Shown here: positions 24,291-37,092 of the stretch, piece by piece
Layout of the letters: each line of letters starts with the position of its first letter
Numbering within the stretch: the stretch's first letter is position 1
Source of the DNA: Dipylidium caninum
Taxonomy: Eukaryota; Platyhelminthes; Cestoda; Cyclophyllidea; Dipylidiidae
Assembly: GCA_017562135.1 (NCBI GenBank)
Contig: QEYB01001046.1
Location: 5,270,001 to 5,334,000, forward strand
Length of the DNA stretch: 64,000 bases
Reading direction: 5' to 3'
Made by a program: the position numbers and the translations under genes
Notes under the pieces: model-generated
What the model was told of the DNA's origin: nothing
The model's input: only the letters and a program-made list of their open reading frames with translations
Databases searched by the model: none

Positions 24291-27200
24291 GGACCATTTG
24301 AATAATATTTTGGTCCATTGTCGGATTTTGTTCATTGGATATTTTTTTGTAAATAGCAATTACTTGTTTAACCACCTCCTATATCGCCTCAAGTTCCGGG
24401 ACTACTTCTGATTATGACCTGTTTTAACTTGTAAAAACTGCATCCTAACGTTTAGCCTTGATCAACGTTCGTAACATGTGTTAAATATATGGTAATATTT
24501 ATTTGCTGAAATCTTGTTCATTTCCATAGTTCCGGGAATTGATTTATTCTCTAGACTTCAGTTCCGGAGAAGTCTGAAGTTTTTATCTATTTGGGTCTTG
24601 TTGAAGGAAGCGGTCTATTGCATTTCTTTTAGGGAGTTTTAGTAACTGAATGGGGACCTTCGTCATCCACCGTTTTTTTCCTCCCCGAATCATCTGTTTG
24701 ACTTATTCTGCTATGCAGGCACGCATTACCGTTTACTAGCACCGGGCAAAACTGCAATCGAATCTGGGTGTTACGTGTTCATAGCCATGCGTCGAATAGT
24801 TCTGCCAGTGCGTCTACTGGCCTGTGTCCCGTTCTACATGGACTGGTGTGGTGATCTACCGCCTTAATGCCCCCTTTACTGGTAAATGGTATAAAAAAAG
24901 TCAATCTGTGCCCTTTGTTACCTACTCTTCCTCTTGTTATTCGTGGTTTAAACTCGTTTTCCAAGGCGTAGAAAATACCGAACTGCGCGGCAGTAGTACT
25001 CGCAATTGAGCAACCATCCTATAAATCCATTGGATTCTCACTGTTCGGTGTGCACCACGTATGGAAAGAATCCTGGATTCAAAATGACGGCCTCTGAGCT
25101 GTTTTCAAAACGATACGAGTTAAGAGTTTCCAGTACTTTTCCCACTCGTTATTGGCTGAAATTTCAGTTAGCTGATTTTTTGACAAAATACTAACCGCAT
25201 TTTCATCCAACACAAAGAAAACCGGCTAATGAAACGTCTTGCAATGAACAGAATGTTCCATATTTTTTGGCGCTTGCGCGAAAATCGCCCAAAATACACT
25301 TAAAGCCTGGGGCAAATCTGACTACTTTATTTTCTAACTGCAATCGAGTCCGAAGGTTACGAAAAGCGGAGTAGACTGGTATCGCTGTTATGGACTTAGA
25401 GGTCTCAGAGGTGGATATTTACTTTTCAAAATAGGACGTGCTGGAAGTCGCCAAATTGTCTGCATACACTTGCCTCCGGCCAACCCGAGAAAGGGGTTTC
25501 CTCCCCTCATGTAACTTTGCCTCGCCCCTGCATTGTTGACAAGCATGGGTTGCCAGCCTGTCGGAGGATACTTGTCATAATAAGAAACTACTTGACTGGG
25601 CCAAAGACACCTTCCGATGGAACTGCAAAATTAGTTCGCTGCAAGCGTTTTTATTCGAATTAAGTGATGTGGGTTTCCATTCCACATACCACATGTAGAG
25701 TTATTGTTAAAAAACTGACCACGTCAGCACGCATTGGGGTTTTTATTGTCACTGTGTGGGGACTTGGAAATGGTCTCACTATTTTTCCATATTACCAAAG
25801 TCTCAATCAGTAACAAATTGCGTAAATAGAGAAGAGATGATGAAATACTTAAACCGCGCACTCCCTTGAATGTCTCTGCTTTTATCATAAGGCACTTTGC
25901 CGTTAGGACCAACATTTTGCAGAAAAGCGGGGTTTTCGATAGTCGCAATGTTGCCGCCTCATGTGCTACTCAGTCGACCGGGCCCAAAGGACCCATTGAT
26001 AGCACTCCGGGAGGTGGCGGGCGGCGGGCGGAGGCGTGGTTGTGATTTTGGCTGAAATTGAAAAGCCCGCATACGACTAAATTTCTAGTTGTCACACTAA
26101 TCCTCTTTTTCGAAAGTCATCTAAGGCATTACGCCACGTCGCCTAATTGCTACTATCGTCAGAATGAACGCAAATTCTTTGCAGGGAAAGTCCGGAGGCT
26201 GCGATACAAACTCCGTTGAGAAGCCGACTGACGCCTTATTGGTTGGATTTTTTACAGGCGTGTTTGGCTTTTTTAATCGCCTGCCGTTTCCAAGTGGGGC
26301 CTCAGCTGCTACGCCAAACGATTCACGTGGGAGCGTTAACAATGCTCTTAGCTTGCAGTAACAGTCCAACCCCTCCGAGCTATAAACGTGGTTCGTGTAT
26401 GGGGTTGTGCTACTCATCAAACCTAGTCATACTTCATCCGCGTAAGTTCGAATTGGCGAGTGGTCAAAAGAGAAATTCGGCTTTTACTCCTCAGGAAAGA
26501 ATATTCGCATTCTAATTCGCCCCTCGTATGCTTTCCCTCTGTAACGCCCCTACTTAACACTAATCCATTGAAAGTGGACTGTTTTTGCATTTCAGTGGAG
26601 TCTCACTTCCTCCTCCACCGCAGTGACAAATCACGAAGATTTTTCCAGTGGAAACAAGTCTGACGGGCGGGGAAGGCCTCCCTATCGATGTACAGAGCAG
26701 TCGGCTATCGAGAGGGTGTGGAGAGCACTCGACTGGCCTAATGCAAACTACGACTCCGACTCAAGACAATGCATATACACAGTTGACTTATCATAACCGC
26801 TTGAAATAGTTTATGTATGAAGGTGTGTCGCCACCAATGCCAGGAACGCAGTGTTTGACTAAAGCCTCCTGATGCGTAAGGCATGCCATGCTTGCTGAAG
26901 GTAGAAGGTTTGCAGCAAAGTCATGGACAGAATCTACGTTTTCGGCAGTCCCAAGCAAATACGCTTAGCTTGAATTCTCCTTATGGTTCTGCCTCGAGAT
27001 GACACGTCCCTCATCAATTTAGCTTTAATCCGCGGACTAAGGCTACCATCAACGCCATAGTATGTCGCCTAGTATGCCTTACCACATCTTAGCTGGCGTC
27101 ATCGCTTAAATTTTTTTACGTCAAATTGGACTGAAAGAACTTAGGAGTCGCCGAAAAGAAGCCCCTGACTCTAGACTCAATAATAGATTCATTTTGAAAT

Positions 27201-29089
27201 GATTTACCTGCCTTCTCATTTTGTCGTAATTCTGATTAATTGTGTTGCTACTTGGATCCTACTTTAAAAAGCTATCCACTTTTACTCTAGCGAAATCAAC
27301 ATCGTTTGGCGAAATTCGTATCAGCTCAAAGACGTCCTTTGCATGCCGACAAGTGGCCAAAAGGGCGGATTGTCCACTGAAAAGGAACAAGGCGAAGTGG
27401 CCGATTGGGACGGCTCGCAGTCAACGCAGCCAGGCGTGAGCAGACGAAAGCGAGGGCGGGAGCCGGCGCACGTGGGGAGGGAAATTCGCGGCAATCGAGG
27501 GCGCCCCCTCTTCCTTCTCCCCCCATTTGTATAACTGGTTCTAGGAATCACAGCCCAATAATTGTCCTTACAAGCGCTCCTACTGTTTGTGTTTTCTACG
27601 CATCACACAGAGGAGTATTTGCCCTTTTTCCCTCATTCTCGACGCCTCGTTCATATGCTCCATTGGTTGACTTACTTGAACATTCTCCATAACACAGTGG
27701 GCCTTTGTAGGCGTAGTAGGGCTCATGCTGACCTCTCGAAATACTCGTTTCGCATGCGGTCTTGGCGTATGAGCCAAGAGGATTTGCCTTCATAGCCCCG
27801 ATGTTGGCGTGTGTTAGGACACGGGTTGACTACCTTATGTGCTTTCTCATGTCCATTCGCATAGGAAAGAGGGTCCTGCCCTCGGGCCCGCTGCTGGTTC
27901 AACGCCGGCTGATCAAAAACCTTGAGGACCTCAAGTGGGGAGGATTTCACTCCTCTCAAGAGCAACTGGAAGTACTCCCCACTACCACTGAAAGATTTGC
28001 CAGTGAAGAGGTGTATTTTGGGGTACCGGATGACTTGGAAGAAATGTGGACTAAAGTATCATGATTGATCAACACCCAAAATGGTACTCATTGTAGGCAG
28101 GCTATTGTAGGCAGGCTAGTATGAACGTCAGTGTCTTTTCCCCGCCAGCGTGTTTCATGCTGTAACTACTCCTACTAGAATTGTGAACGTTCTATGGTTT
28201 ACAACTCCTCCGCTTGTAATTAATCCCTTAACCCCATTCTCGCCATCGGAAGACTCTATAACCGAATTTTCACAGAATCCCCTTCCACAGATCCACTCAA
28301 CGTTACCATATTTTTTTAACTCGTAAATATTGCAGGATTAAAGACACTCCTCAGCCCCTACGGGAGGACTATTGGAAAATGTCCTATAATACCTCGTTTT
28401 TTTGTATCTCAGAAGGCTACATTTGGCAACAAAAAAGCACTTTTATTAAATTATGTATTCTACACTTGGAACTGTCACAATTTAATGAGAACAGGGGACT
28501 TAGAATTTGTGGAAGTGTTGGGTCTTGCTTTCCCGCAGAAACTCTTGTTCTTTCGTGAATCCTGGCTGTATAGCATTTCGCCTTGTGGACAAAATATCTC
28601 AACAATTTCATACGAAAAGGCATACCTTTGGTAAGATATTGAAGGGCCCATGTCGAACATACATTCGCATTTTTCGTGGTAGAGTACCTCCTCGTCTGGG
28701 CCTTAGTTAACGCCATTAAAAAAACCTCGGCAGTCATTAGTCGTGAAAACCTACCCCGATGTCACATCCCCCCTCTGACTCGTGCACTTGCCAACAATTA
28801 ATGCTACAAAAATAGCGTATCAGCGTTTTGTATGAGCGAGCAGCCCAGAGGGATGCTCGGATCGCATTCCTCGTGCGACAAACATAGCTGAATCCTGTTT
28901 CATTAAAAATTTTTGGTGGATACGGGAACTTTTACAGAGAAAACTAGAAATATTTACCATATATTGTACCAATGATGAAGTCTCATCACCAAAAAAACAA
29001 TCTCTCAAAAGCATGTTGGGGCCAAAGATGTGGAAAAGTAAATTATACTTCGCTTGATAATAAAGAGGGGCGGAGGGAAATGACCATAA
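24291..29089. other. Gene-poor stretch, no supported gene
   Basis: Frames up to about 100 codons exist on both strands but none shows family motifs or matching splice-site phases. A 15-nt direct repeat (ATTGTAGGCAGGCTA) occurs twice in tandem near 28093-28122. The left end should carry the 3'UTR of the PABIR-like gene and the right end that of the WASP gene. Confidence 0.4.
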
Positions 29090-31480
29090 TCACATATCGT
29101 CGTCCGATTCGTTGGGAGTCAGGTGAGCCCTGCGGCTTTTGAGCATTTGGTCGAGTGCGGCACTGATTGATCCAGCAAAACTCGAGCAATCGCGGGACGC
29201 GTATTCATTCTTGGCATTGGACTGGGTCTAAACACAAGTCCCAGGAATTAACAGAGGTCAGCTACTTCTACTGAAGATGAGGTGAAGATGACGACAAACG
29301 TTTAACGTACCCGTTTTAGATAAGCGCGATTGAAAGTATTGATGGCGTCACACAGAGGCTGGTGGTTGTCATTATCGGCGGAGAATTCGCTGAGAGATGG
29401 TTTTGATTGTGGTACATATGGCTGCTCGGACTTATAGCCATAATAAAGTGCGGCTTTCACCTTCGAATAAAAGAAGGTTTTGCTTAACTCGCCGATTAAA
29501 TGTCATCGCAATTCCCTCAATTGCTCAAATATAAGAGTTGTGATCCAGTATGCGTTTTCATCGACGATTGCACCACCGACAAGTTGTTATATAATGAATA
29601 CACGAAATATGATTAAAATGGCATAGTTAACTTTATGGAGGAGTGATTAAACACCTCCTTCTCTGAAAACTTACCATTAGATGACAAATAAACTTAACGC
29701 CGAATGCGAATAAAAACTTTCCAGCGAACTTTCCCAGAAACATAAGAAGAATACTACAGCAAACAGGTCGATGGGCTCACCTCTTGAATTCCGTGTTGTT
29801 CAACCGCGTTACAAGCGTCAGCAATGTTTTGTGGAGATAATTCTTGTATCCCGAGAGCTTCAAGTAGATGTTTGACTACCTCTTCGGTCTCTGCGTTGAC
29901 TACAAAACCCCTCCCGGAAGGGTTGACACCAATGTGTTCAACATGTCGAGCTTTGGAAGAGTCGAATATTACTTCATCAAGCTAGAGGCATTAGCTTCCA
30001 TTTAATAGGGTGTAAAAGTCGAAAGAGTTCCCAATATCATTACAAAAGTCATACACACCTGATTTGATCGATTAAACGGCTGAAACAGATAAGATATTAA
30101 TTTTACCATTTGTGTTTTAAAATATTAAACATGTTGGGTTAACCAAGTACTTTTGCAAATGTGCCATAAAATATCACGAAAACCAGGAGATAAACATTTT
30201 TACTATTTGTCCAGACATTACTTACCCTTTTAACGAAGGCGCAAACTCTCTGCAATGCAAGTCACAAAATATAAGTTTAATTAAGATTTTGTTTTTATAT
30301 ATGTCTAATTTTTCTTATTTTGCAACTAGAAAGCACACAGGTAACACCATCCTTCATAGTTAACCAATTCCACTTACACAGTAACACAAAAAACTATTCT
30401 CATGAAAGTTCAAAAGGATAAACCGATAATCAAATACTGTTTGCGGTTTTTTATCATTTAATTCTCAATGCGTTTTCATCAGAAAAACCTTACATTCACT
30501 GCATTATTCATTTTGGCGGCAAACTTTTTTGCATTCCAGTTGTGTTCAGGAGGATGATTAAGTGCTGATTGGAGTAAACGCTGAAAGCCGTATGCTTCGA
30601 GATCATTGGCGAAGGCCAGGCCTACGCATCCAACATTTCCAGAAAAAGAAAGAAAAGAATTTTTGTGCACCTCGAGGGTCATCTCTTTATAGACGTCCAA
30701 AAGACGTTTCGGCGTTTTTCTCTGAAATAGCGATAATAACAGTAAATGAGGGTATATCGAGACGATTGATAATAGTATGTTACCTTACAATAATAAGAAC
30801 ACAATTCATCTGTCTAAATACAATTTAAAAGCATTAGTTAAAGTGTCATTTTCGTTGATAGAAGTTACTAAGGTGCACATCAGCTTTCTCCGTCTCATGG
30901 TCAGAATTCGAAAAATAATAGGATAGAGAAAATTAAACAAATGCAAGTATCCTATAAAAGCCAAAGGATTCACTATATGCTATCTTATGAAGCTCAGAAT
31001 GAACGACTAAGTAGATCGTTTAGCCCTGTATATGCACAAACACACGATAATTCGTAAAAAATAAAAAAAAAAGCACGTGGAACTGAAAATTAAGAACCAA
31101 TAGGATACTGACAACATGATGTATTAGGTAATGTCGGAAATTACAGGGTACACGTCCTACGCTGAGTTAATACAGTTAAAAGTGAACAGCATCTTGCGTC
31201 AAAAGATATGTGTAATCTTACTAAACCTCTATTTGACCATATACATGAAATAAAATGTCAACCGTTTATTACTTACATCCCAATCATAAAAACAAACTGA
31301 TATTCGGTCTTCTGAGAAATTGTCCTCAATAGTAACATACCCTGCGGCAATTTTCGTCCATTTATCTTTAGTCCAATAATACAGACGCGCAACACAGGCT
31401 GTACGAATAGAATTGTTTCGAGGATTTAGTCCGCAAAAAGAAAGCGCATTCGCATTATGTTCAAAGATGGGATCATCCAT
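29090..31480 (-). CDS. WAS: WASP-family actin nucleation promoting factor, compact form
   Basis: WASP proteins relay CDC42 signals to the Arp2/3 complex. Seven exons join in phase 0 throughout: 31277-31480, 30494-30721, 30226-30249 (24 nt), 30059-30079 (21 nt), 29781-29981, 29311-29460, 29090-29227, giving 321 residues. Residues about 10-120 form the WH1 domain (ACVARLYYWTKDKWTKIAAG, FSGNVGCVGLAFANDLEA). Micro-exons supply a short basic stretch (RVCAFVKR, PFNRSNQ). A CRIB/GBD follows (ARHVEHIGVNPSGRGF, then HLLEALGI). Near 261-276 PLCDAINTFNRAYLKR fits a WH2 motif. Residues 296-312 (SISAALDQMLKSRRAHL) fit the central (C) motif, followed by NESDDDM and stop. Human WASP is about 500 residues; the long proline-rich region is reduced to a few prolines and the acidic tail has no tryptophan. 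Start ATG 31480 lies just inside an acceptor-like CAG, so trans-splicing or an untranslated first exon is possible. Confidence 0.9.
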
Positions 31481-31984
31481 GCTAGTCTGCACGGAAGAAA
31501 AATAATGTGATCAGAACAGTAGTATTCACCGACATAATAATTTGTTACAAAATCGCTCGCAAAGGATAGATGGATGTATTACAAATGAAACAACAAAAAA
31601 ACCATATTAACTAGGATATATCAAGGCTAAACACCAAAAGTAACCAAGCAAACACAGCAATAAATGACTTCTTGTTGAAAAATCGAAAACGTATGCCCAG
31701 TAAGCGTTATAATATAGGTTAGTCCACGAGGTAATCGCAAACCCCAGGATCACAGAAAGCCGCGAATTCGCGCATAAAAAACAAACATGACGCACCGTAG
31801 AGCTCTAAGGTCATATGATGTGTTTATGTATAATAAAACACTACAAAAACCTTTCACAAAATCTTTTAAATTTTATATCGTTTAAAACAACAAGCATAGC
31901 TTTTAAAAATTTTGAATTTTGTTAAAATTTGGTTTTAGGTTGTTTATTTTTTTAGATTGCGCGTCTTTTACGAAGTAGTTGGTG
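31481..31984. promoter_or_regulatory. Shared 5' region of WASP (-) and SAE1 (+)
   Basis: The two start codons are about 500 nt apart and point outward, so both promoters must lie here or overlap. The sequence is AT-rich. I cannot assign a TATA or initiator element with confidence. Confidence 0.5.
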
Positions 31985-33293
31985 ATGTGCACCCAGGCGA
32001 GGATTTCGGAGGAGGAGGCAGCTTTCTATGACCGCCAAATCAGATTGTGGGGCCTAGAGGCCCAGTCGAGATTGAAGAGGTCGAAATTGTTACTGGTTGG
32101 TCTCTCGCCTATTGCTGGCGAAATCGTCAAAAACATTGTTCTTTGTGGCATTAATACTCTGGTTGTGTGCGACAACCAAGTTGTTCGTCAAAGTGACGTC
32201 GATCAGTGTTACTTGTTCGAAAAGTCGTGCATCGGGCAAATGGTGCGTTGGTTTCCCTGATTACACCCTTTAAACAGAGAAATGCTTCGATGATGAAGAG
32301 AGCTCGCAATTTTAATGAAATGGTTTACATTAAATGCGACGATAGCATAAATGCCGATCTTCTTGCGAGCCAGTATCAAGAGTGCGACGAAGTGATCGTT
32401 GCTTTGGATTCCTGTGAAGGAATTTTCGGGAAGTGGATAGACTTCATTAAACGTTTTTGTGCCGGCCAAAATAGGCCTAAAATCCATTGTGTTCTTCATT
32501 CGGAATGCACGCTGTTGGTTTCATTGACCTTGGCTGCCACACATATGACTCGTTGGTCTACTTTTCCTGTGATTTTTCCTAGGGATGACTGTATCCAAAC
32601 TTTTAGCTATAGATGTATCCCTACTGATTCACTTAAGAATTCGCCTAACGGTGGTAAGCTGCGGTCCGTAAGTCGTTTCATCCCACTTTGTCGATATAAT
32701 TTCGCCTTCAGACCGTCCAATATCCATCCTTGGAAACATTTCTCGATATGAGTTGGTGTAGTAACGTTACTCCTCCTATTGCGGCCAAACGAATGCCGAA
32801 GGGGTTCTTTCTAGCTCATCGTATGTTTATTTCATCTGTTTCTGGAATTATGCCAACTCATCGTAATCTTTTGGTTTTAGTTGTTTCATGGCTCGATTGT
32901 CCAATATCCTATCGGAATCTTAAAAAAGCGTGGCCCAGAGTTGCAGAGAGCCTTGGCGTCCCGTTAACGTTGCTATCGGACGAGGATTTTGAGTAATAAT
33001 CTGAGTTTACTTAATACCATACTTCCTTGTCCAGATCTTGTTGCGGTCCAACACCCGTTGCGGTAAATCCTATTATCGGCGGGATTATTTCCCAAGAAAT
33101 CATCCAGGTGTCAATATTATTTTGCAACTCTTGTTACAATCTTATCTAGCTGTTGATTTCTAACTCACGTTGGCTCCCGTAACCTCTCAATCTTTAGAGC
33201 TTGTCACACAAAGGCAAACCGAAAGGCAACTGGATTTTTCTGGATGGAAGGTCCTGCGAAGCAACTGTTTTATGGCTCCCAAAACATCCCTAG
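31985..33293 (+). CDS. SAE1: SAE1/AOS1, SUMO-activating enzyme subunit 1
   Basis: SAE1 pairs with UBA2 to adenylate SUMO and load it onto the UBA2 cysteine, in the nucleus. Exons 31985-32242, 32278-32667, 32712-32992, 33035-33107 and 33198-33293 join in frame to 365 residues (human: 346). The N terminus has the family signature FYDRQIRLWGLEAQSRLK and an adenylation-fold block VGLSPIAGEIVKNIVLCGI. Next come MMKRARNFNEMV (family: LERAQNLNPMV), a diverged middle, FFLAHRMF, the C-terminal PVAVNPIIGGIISQEI block, and the end peptide GNWIFLDGRS. No catalytic cysteine is expected in this subunit. ATG 31985 is preferred because it is the nearest upstream ATG to the signature. The first intron is only 35 nt. 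The last exon is convergent with CRNKL1, about 340 nt away. Confidence 0.95.
32243..32277 (+). other. 35-nt intron in SAE1
   Basis: Begins GTGCGT and ends AACAG. It contains an in-frame stop, and its removal joins EKSCIGQM to RNASMMKRA in phase 0, as the family alignment requires. Confidence 0.88.
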
Positions 33294-33636
33294 TCCTATT
33301 TCATCTTTACTAATACCGCCTTTATATCAGCAAATTACAGGGAAATACATTTTTTGAAAGGAACTTCCTCCGATTTATCTCTCATTAAACCGGGGGTTAC
33401 TTTTCGGACAACCCATTCTCACTTACCAATCCACCGGATTCCAGATGGGTAGAAGCAAAAAGTCCAATAACAAGAAAGTAGTCGCGTTAGATGTTCTAAA
33501 AAGCGGATTTTGCAGCCCTGGTTTACACCTGAGTTGGGAAAAAACCCGACTACCCTACATGGATAGGCCGATGAGGAGTAAACAGGTTTTGTGCTGGACA
33601 ATGTGGTGGATTTTGTACACATGAGTTCAGGATGTT
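33294..33636. other. Convergent 3' flanks of SAE1 and CRNKL1
   Basis: About 340 nt between two stop codons on opposite strands, so it must hold both 3'UTRs. I saw no canonical AATAAA in either orientation. Confidence 0.5.
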
Positions 33637-36600
33637 TCACTCGTCCTCTTCACCCGAAGGCCTCCTCTTCTTAGGCGTTCCGGAATTGGCAACATTGTCA
33701 TCGTCACTACTCATAAGGATATCACTATCGTCCTGGTCTATATTATCTCGTTCGTCGTCGTCAGAATGATCGTGACGCATCGCCCACTTGTTGGCAAAAG
33801 CAAGTAGTTTGCGGTTTGGTTGCTCAGCAGCAGTGTCGGGAAAAATGTATTCCACGTACTCTTCCCAACCACCGCCAGCACCTGCCTCGCCTACTCGGCG
33901 GCTTCGCACTACACGTTGAGGTTCAAAACTCGCAACTTCTTTCCGTGTTTCTTCATTCCCATATTCTTCCTGAGATAATAATAAAATAATAATGATAAAC
34001 GGTAGTAATAAATATCTCAAAATTATGCTCTACTCAGTCGTCAATTAAAATATCAAACACGACAATTTTCGTGCCTACTTTGATATCCCACTATACACGT
34101 TAATTCATCAATACATAACTACTTGAGCTTCAATCACTATAATAAAAAACAATAAAGAAAATCAGAGCTTAGTGGCTCTGAAGATATGGGGAGCAGTGAA
34201 GAAAAGATGGGCAAATGTAGAGAACATAAAAACCACCTCGAAGGCTTTCCACAACTCAAAGAGTTGGACACGCTGTTCCTTTTCATTGGCTTTACGAAGA
34301 GCTAAATTAGCGTCACGGTAGACGGTGCGTGCCCTTTCAACCGCCGCACGTGCCTCTTGTTCGTTGACTGATGCTGCCATTGAGTCCGAAGACCTTTCCC
34401 CTTCTCCGTACACCTCAGAGTCATGCGCACATAGCTCAAAATTCGCCAAACTCAACCATACCTAAAAAAGTTTTGGGATACTACATCTGTGAGATGACAC
34501 CACAACCCCTTTAAGATAATCTCAGGAGCCGAGTAAGTTGTCAGTTATGGCTGTCTTGCGGTCCTGTGCCCCCACTAAAAAAATCTTTTACCTTAACGTG
34601 TTTCGTTTTCTCCATAAGCCGGCGATAGAGGCCCCGTGCCCGATCCCATTCACGCTGCTCTATTTCAAAGTCTATGTATGCCTTCCAGAGGATCTCAGGC
34701 ATATCCAAAAGTGGCTGTGAGATCGCCAACTCATAGATTGCACGAGCCCGCTCGACTTCATCTAAGAGGGCCTCCATCTCAGCGTACTGATGAAAGACCG
34801 GATTGGTAACATCGTTAACGATAGTTTAAAATTATTAATAAACATGGGTCGAATATTAGAATGGGCAGATTTTAACGATTCAACCGATCCTTTAAACATA
34901 TACACTGAAAAGTAACTGAAATATGAGTAGCAGCTGCCCACATCGTTATTTTCGTAAGATTAGTAGAACACAACTGAGAGGAAAAAGTTTCTATGAACTA
35001 GGTTACTTTAATGTTACAAAAATGTTACTAAACCAGAAGAATGTACGTGCCGGAATATTGAACCATTAAAAACCGGGTCGCTTACTCGCATCCAGGTTGT
35101 ACAATTTTCTGGCGAAAATTCCAGAAATTTTTCGTAAAGCTTTCTACAACGATCGAACTCCCGTAGTTGGATCTCTAATTCAATGTATCCACGGAAAAGC
35201 TTAGCTTTTGGGCACTTGCCTAATGCTGTTCCCTAGAGGAAGCGCAAAATGAACATTTAAACCAATAGCACAACTTAATATAAAAAGCGATTTCTCACCA
35301 ACAACTTCCTACAGCCTGTCAATCGTTTCTGGCGTATTTCAAACTTTGCTGCATACAACCACATTTTGGCAAAAGTAAACTTCCGATGCGGGATGAGCCG
35401 AAGAGCAAAGTCATAAACCTCCCGGGTTCTCCCCATGTCTCCCACAGTCAACTCTTCATAGAGAGCATAATTTATCCATAGATAAATGTACCGACGCCAG
35501 TAGCGCTTTTCCTAAAATACAGATTTTAAAGAAATCATTCAAATTAAAAAAACACATTCTAGGCAAATTAGGGGAAAGTAGTCTTCAAAAGGCATGTCAC
35601 TCACTTTAATAGGAGGGACATTTGCAATTGCCCTTTCGTATAATTCTCGAGTTTGCTCAACTGAACCCTCCTCTTCCATCAAGCGAACATAATCAAACCA
35701 AACATCATAATTATGAGGATTCGCATCTAGTTCCTAGAAGTTATTATGTTCATTCAGTAACTCCATATCAGAATTTTCAACAGTTAAAGCCAAAAATCAA
35801 CCATCTAAAGATATATAAGCACCAACCTACTGATTCATAATGAAATTTCCGTTTATTGAGAATGACACCCTCAATGGCAAGACGATCTCCATACTTTTTT
35901 TCATGCAAAGTAAAAGCTTTGTAAATTTCAGGGCATTCATGAGTGGAAGATTGTCGAGGGCATATTTGTATATGACCCTAGCGCGATCATGCTAAATACA
36001 TAAACTAGGTAAATATTTTACTAGCGTACTACAAACATGTATAAAAGGCCCACCTCCTTTTGTCGTTCTTCGAATCTGGCAAACTCAATAAATAACCGGG
36101 CTTGAGGATTGTTAGTCCCATAAAACTCAATAGCTCTTTCATATACCTTCCGAGCTGAATTGACATAATTATTTCTTTCCTCAAATTTTGCATATTTGAC
36201 CCAATTTTTTGGATCAGGATTGACAAGGACAAAACGTTCATATATCAGCCGAGCACGCTGCAGCTCTTTGTACCGTAACTCGAAATTGATGTAGGCGTGC
36301 CAAGCCTGTTCCTCAGGTTCCCACTCCATCCATCGTTCAAATACCTGTCGAGTTCCAGCGATATTACCCAACAATTCCTCCATATAAGTATACTTATACC
36401 AGAATTGGTTGGCCCGTGGAATCAAAGTGACAGCTCTATCCCAAAGGTTACGAGCATGATTAACTTGTTTATTTCGCATTTCCATGTCAGCGTACTTGAG
36501 CCATAAACCTATGTTACGGAAGTCCACATCTAGTGCGCGTTCAAAAATGGAACGAGCTCTGAAAAAATATGAGAACGACATAAAAGATAGATAGATAGAC

Positions 36601-37092
36601 AGATATTACCCATGAGATGTAAAACGAACAATACGAATAATAACACTTATAACCAACAAGGAAAAAAATGGGGGGTAAATTTACTGAACAAAAATAAGCA
36701 AACAGAAAAGTATCAAAATTTCGGGTGAACTAGGTAAAAAGAAGCCAACCTTTGTAATTCTCCTTGACTTTCTTCGAATTTCGCATATTTAATCCAGTTC
36801 TGCATCGCAAGCCGATTTTTCCGTATGTTGTCCTCATAATCTTTGCGCTTACGTAATTGAAAATCCCTCAATTCAGCGAGGTTCGTAATCTTCTGTGTAG
36901 GCGCTACTGGGGCTACCTCAAGCTCCCTGTTCTTTGCCTCTCTTAAGATTTGTTCTGCTGTTATTTGTATCGGAGCAGGCGTTTTATTTTTTACCTATCA
37001 TTATCATGAGGAAAAACCTATACCTTAGCAAATTTCGCTCTTTTAGATCGATCAAACGTCGCCTGTTCACTGGTGGGAACATTCGAAGCCAT
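33637..37092 (-). CDS. CRNKL1: CRNKL1/crooked neck, HAT-repeat spliceosome scaffold
   Basis: Crooked neck (yeast Clf1) is a Prp19-associated HAT-repeat scaffold needed for spliceosome activation. Ten exons in coding order: 37024-37092, 36750-36994, 36054-36558, 35831-35991, 35605-35733, 35299-35511, 35086-35232, 34592-34786, 34237-34461, 33637-33969. Together they encode about 740 residues, close to the insect and human proteins. Unmistakable blocks include [104 protein letters not shown] and the C-terminal [11 protein letters not shown], followed by an acidic tail ending in [14 protein letters not shown] repeats run from residue ~80 to ~640. Exon 35831-35991 is 161 nt between phase-0 junctions, exactly one base short, and its frame changes after YKYALD. 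The first intron is 29 nt. It shares a short 5' region with NDUFS8. Confidence 0.97.
36995..37023 (-). other. 29-nt intron in CRNKL1
   Basis: On the minus strand it begins GTATAG and ends GATAG. It has an in-frame TAG, and its removal joins [10 protein letters not shown] to [15 protein letters not shown], which is contiguous in CRNKL1 of other animals. Confidence 0.88.
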
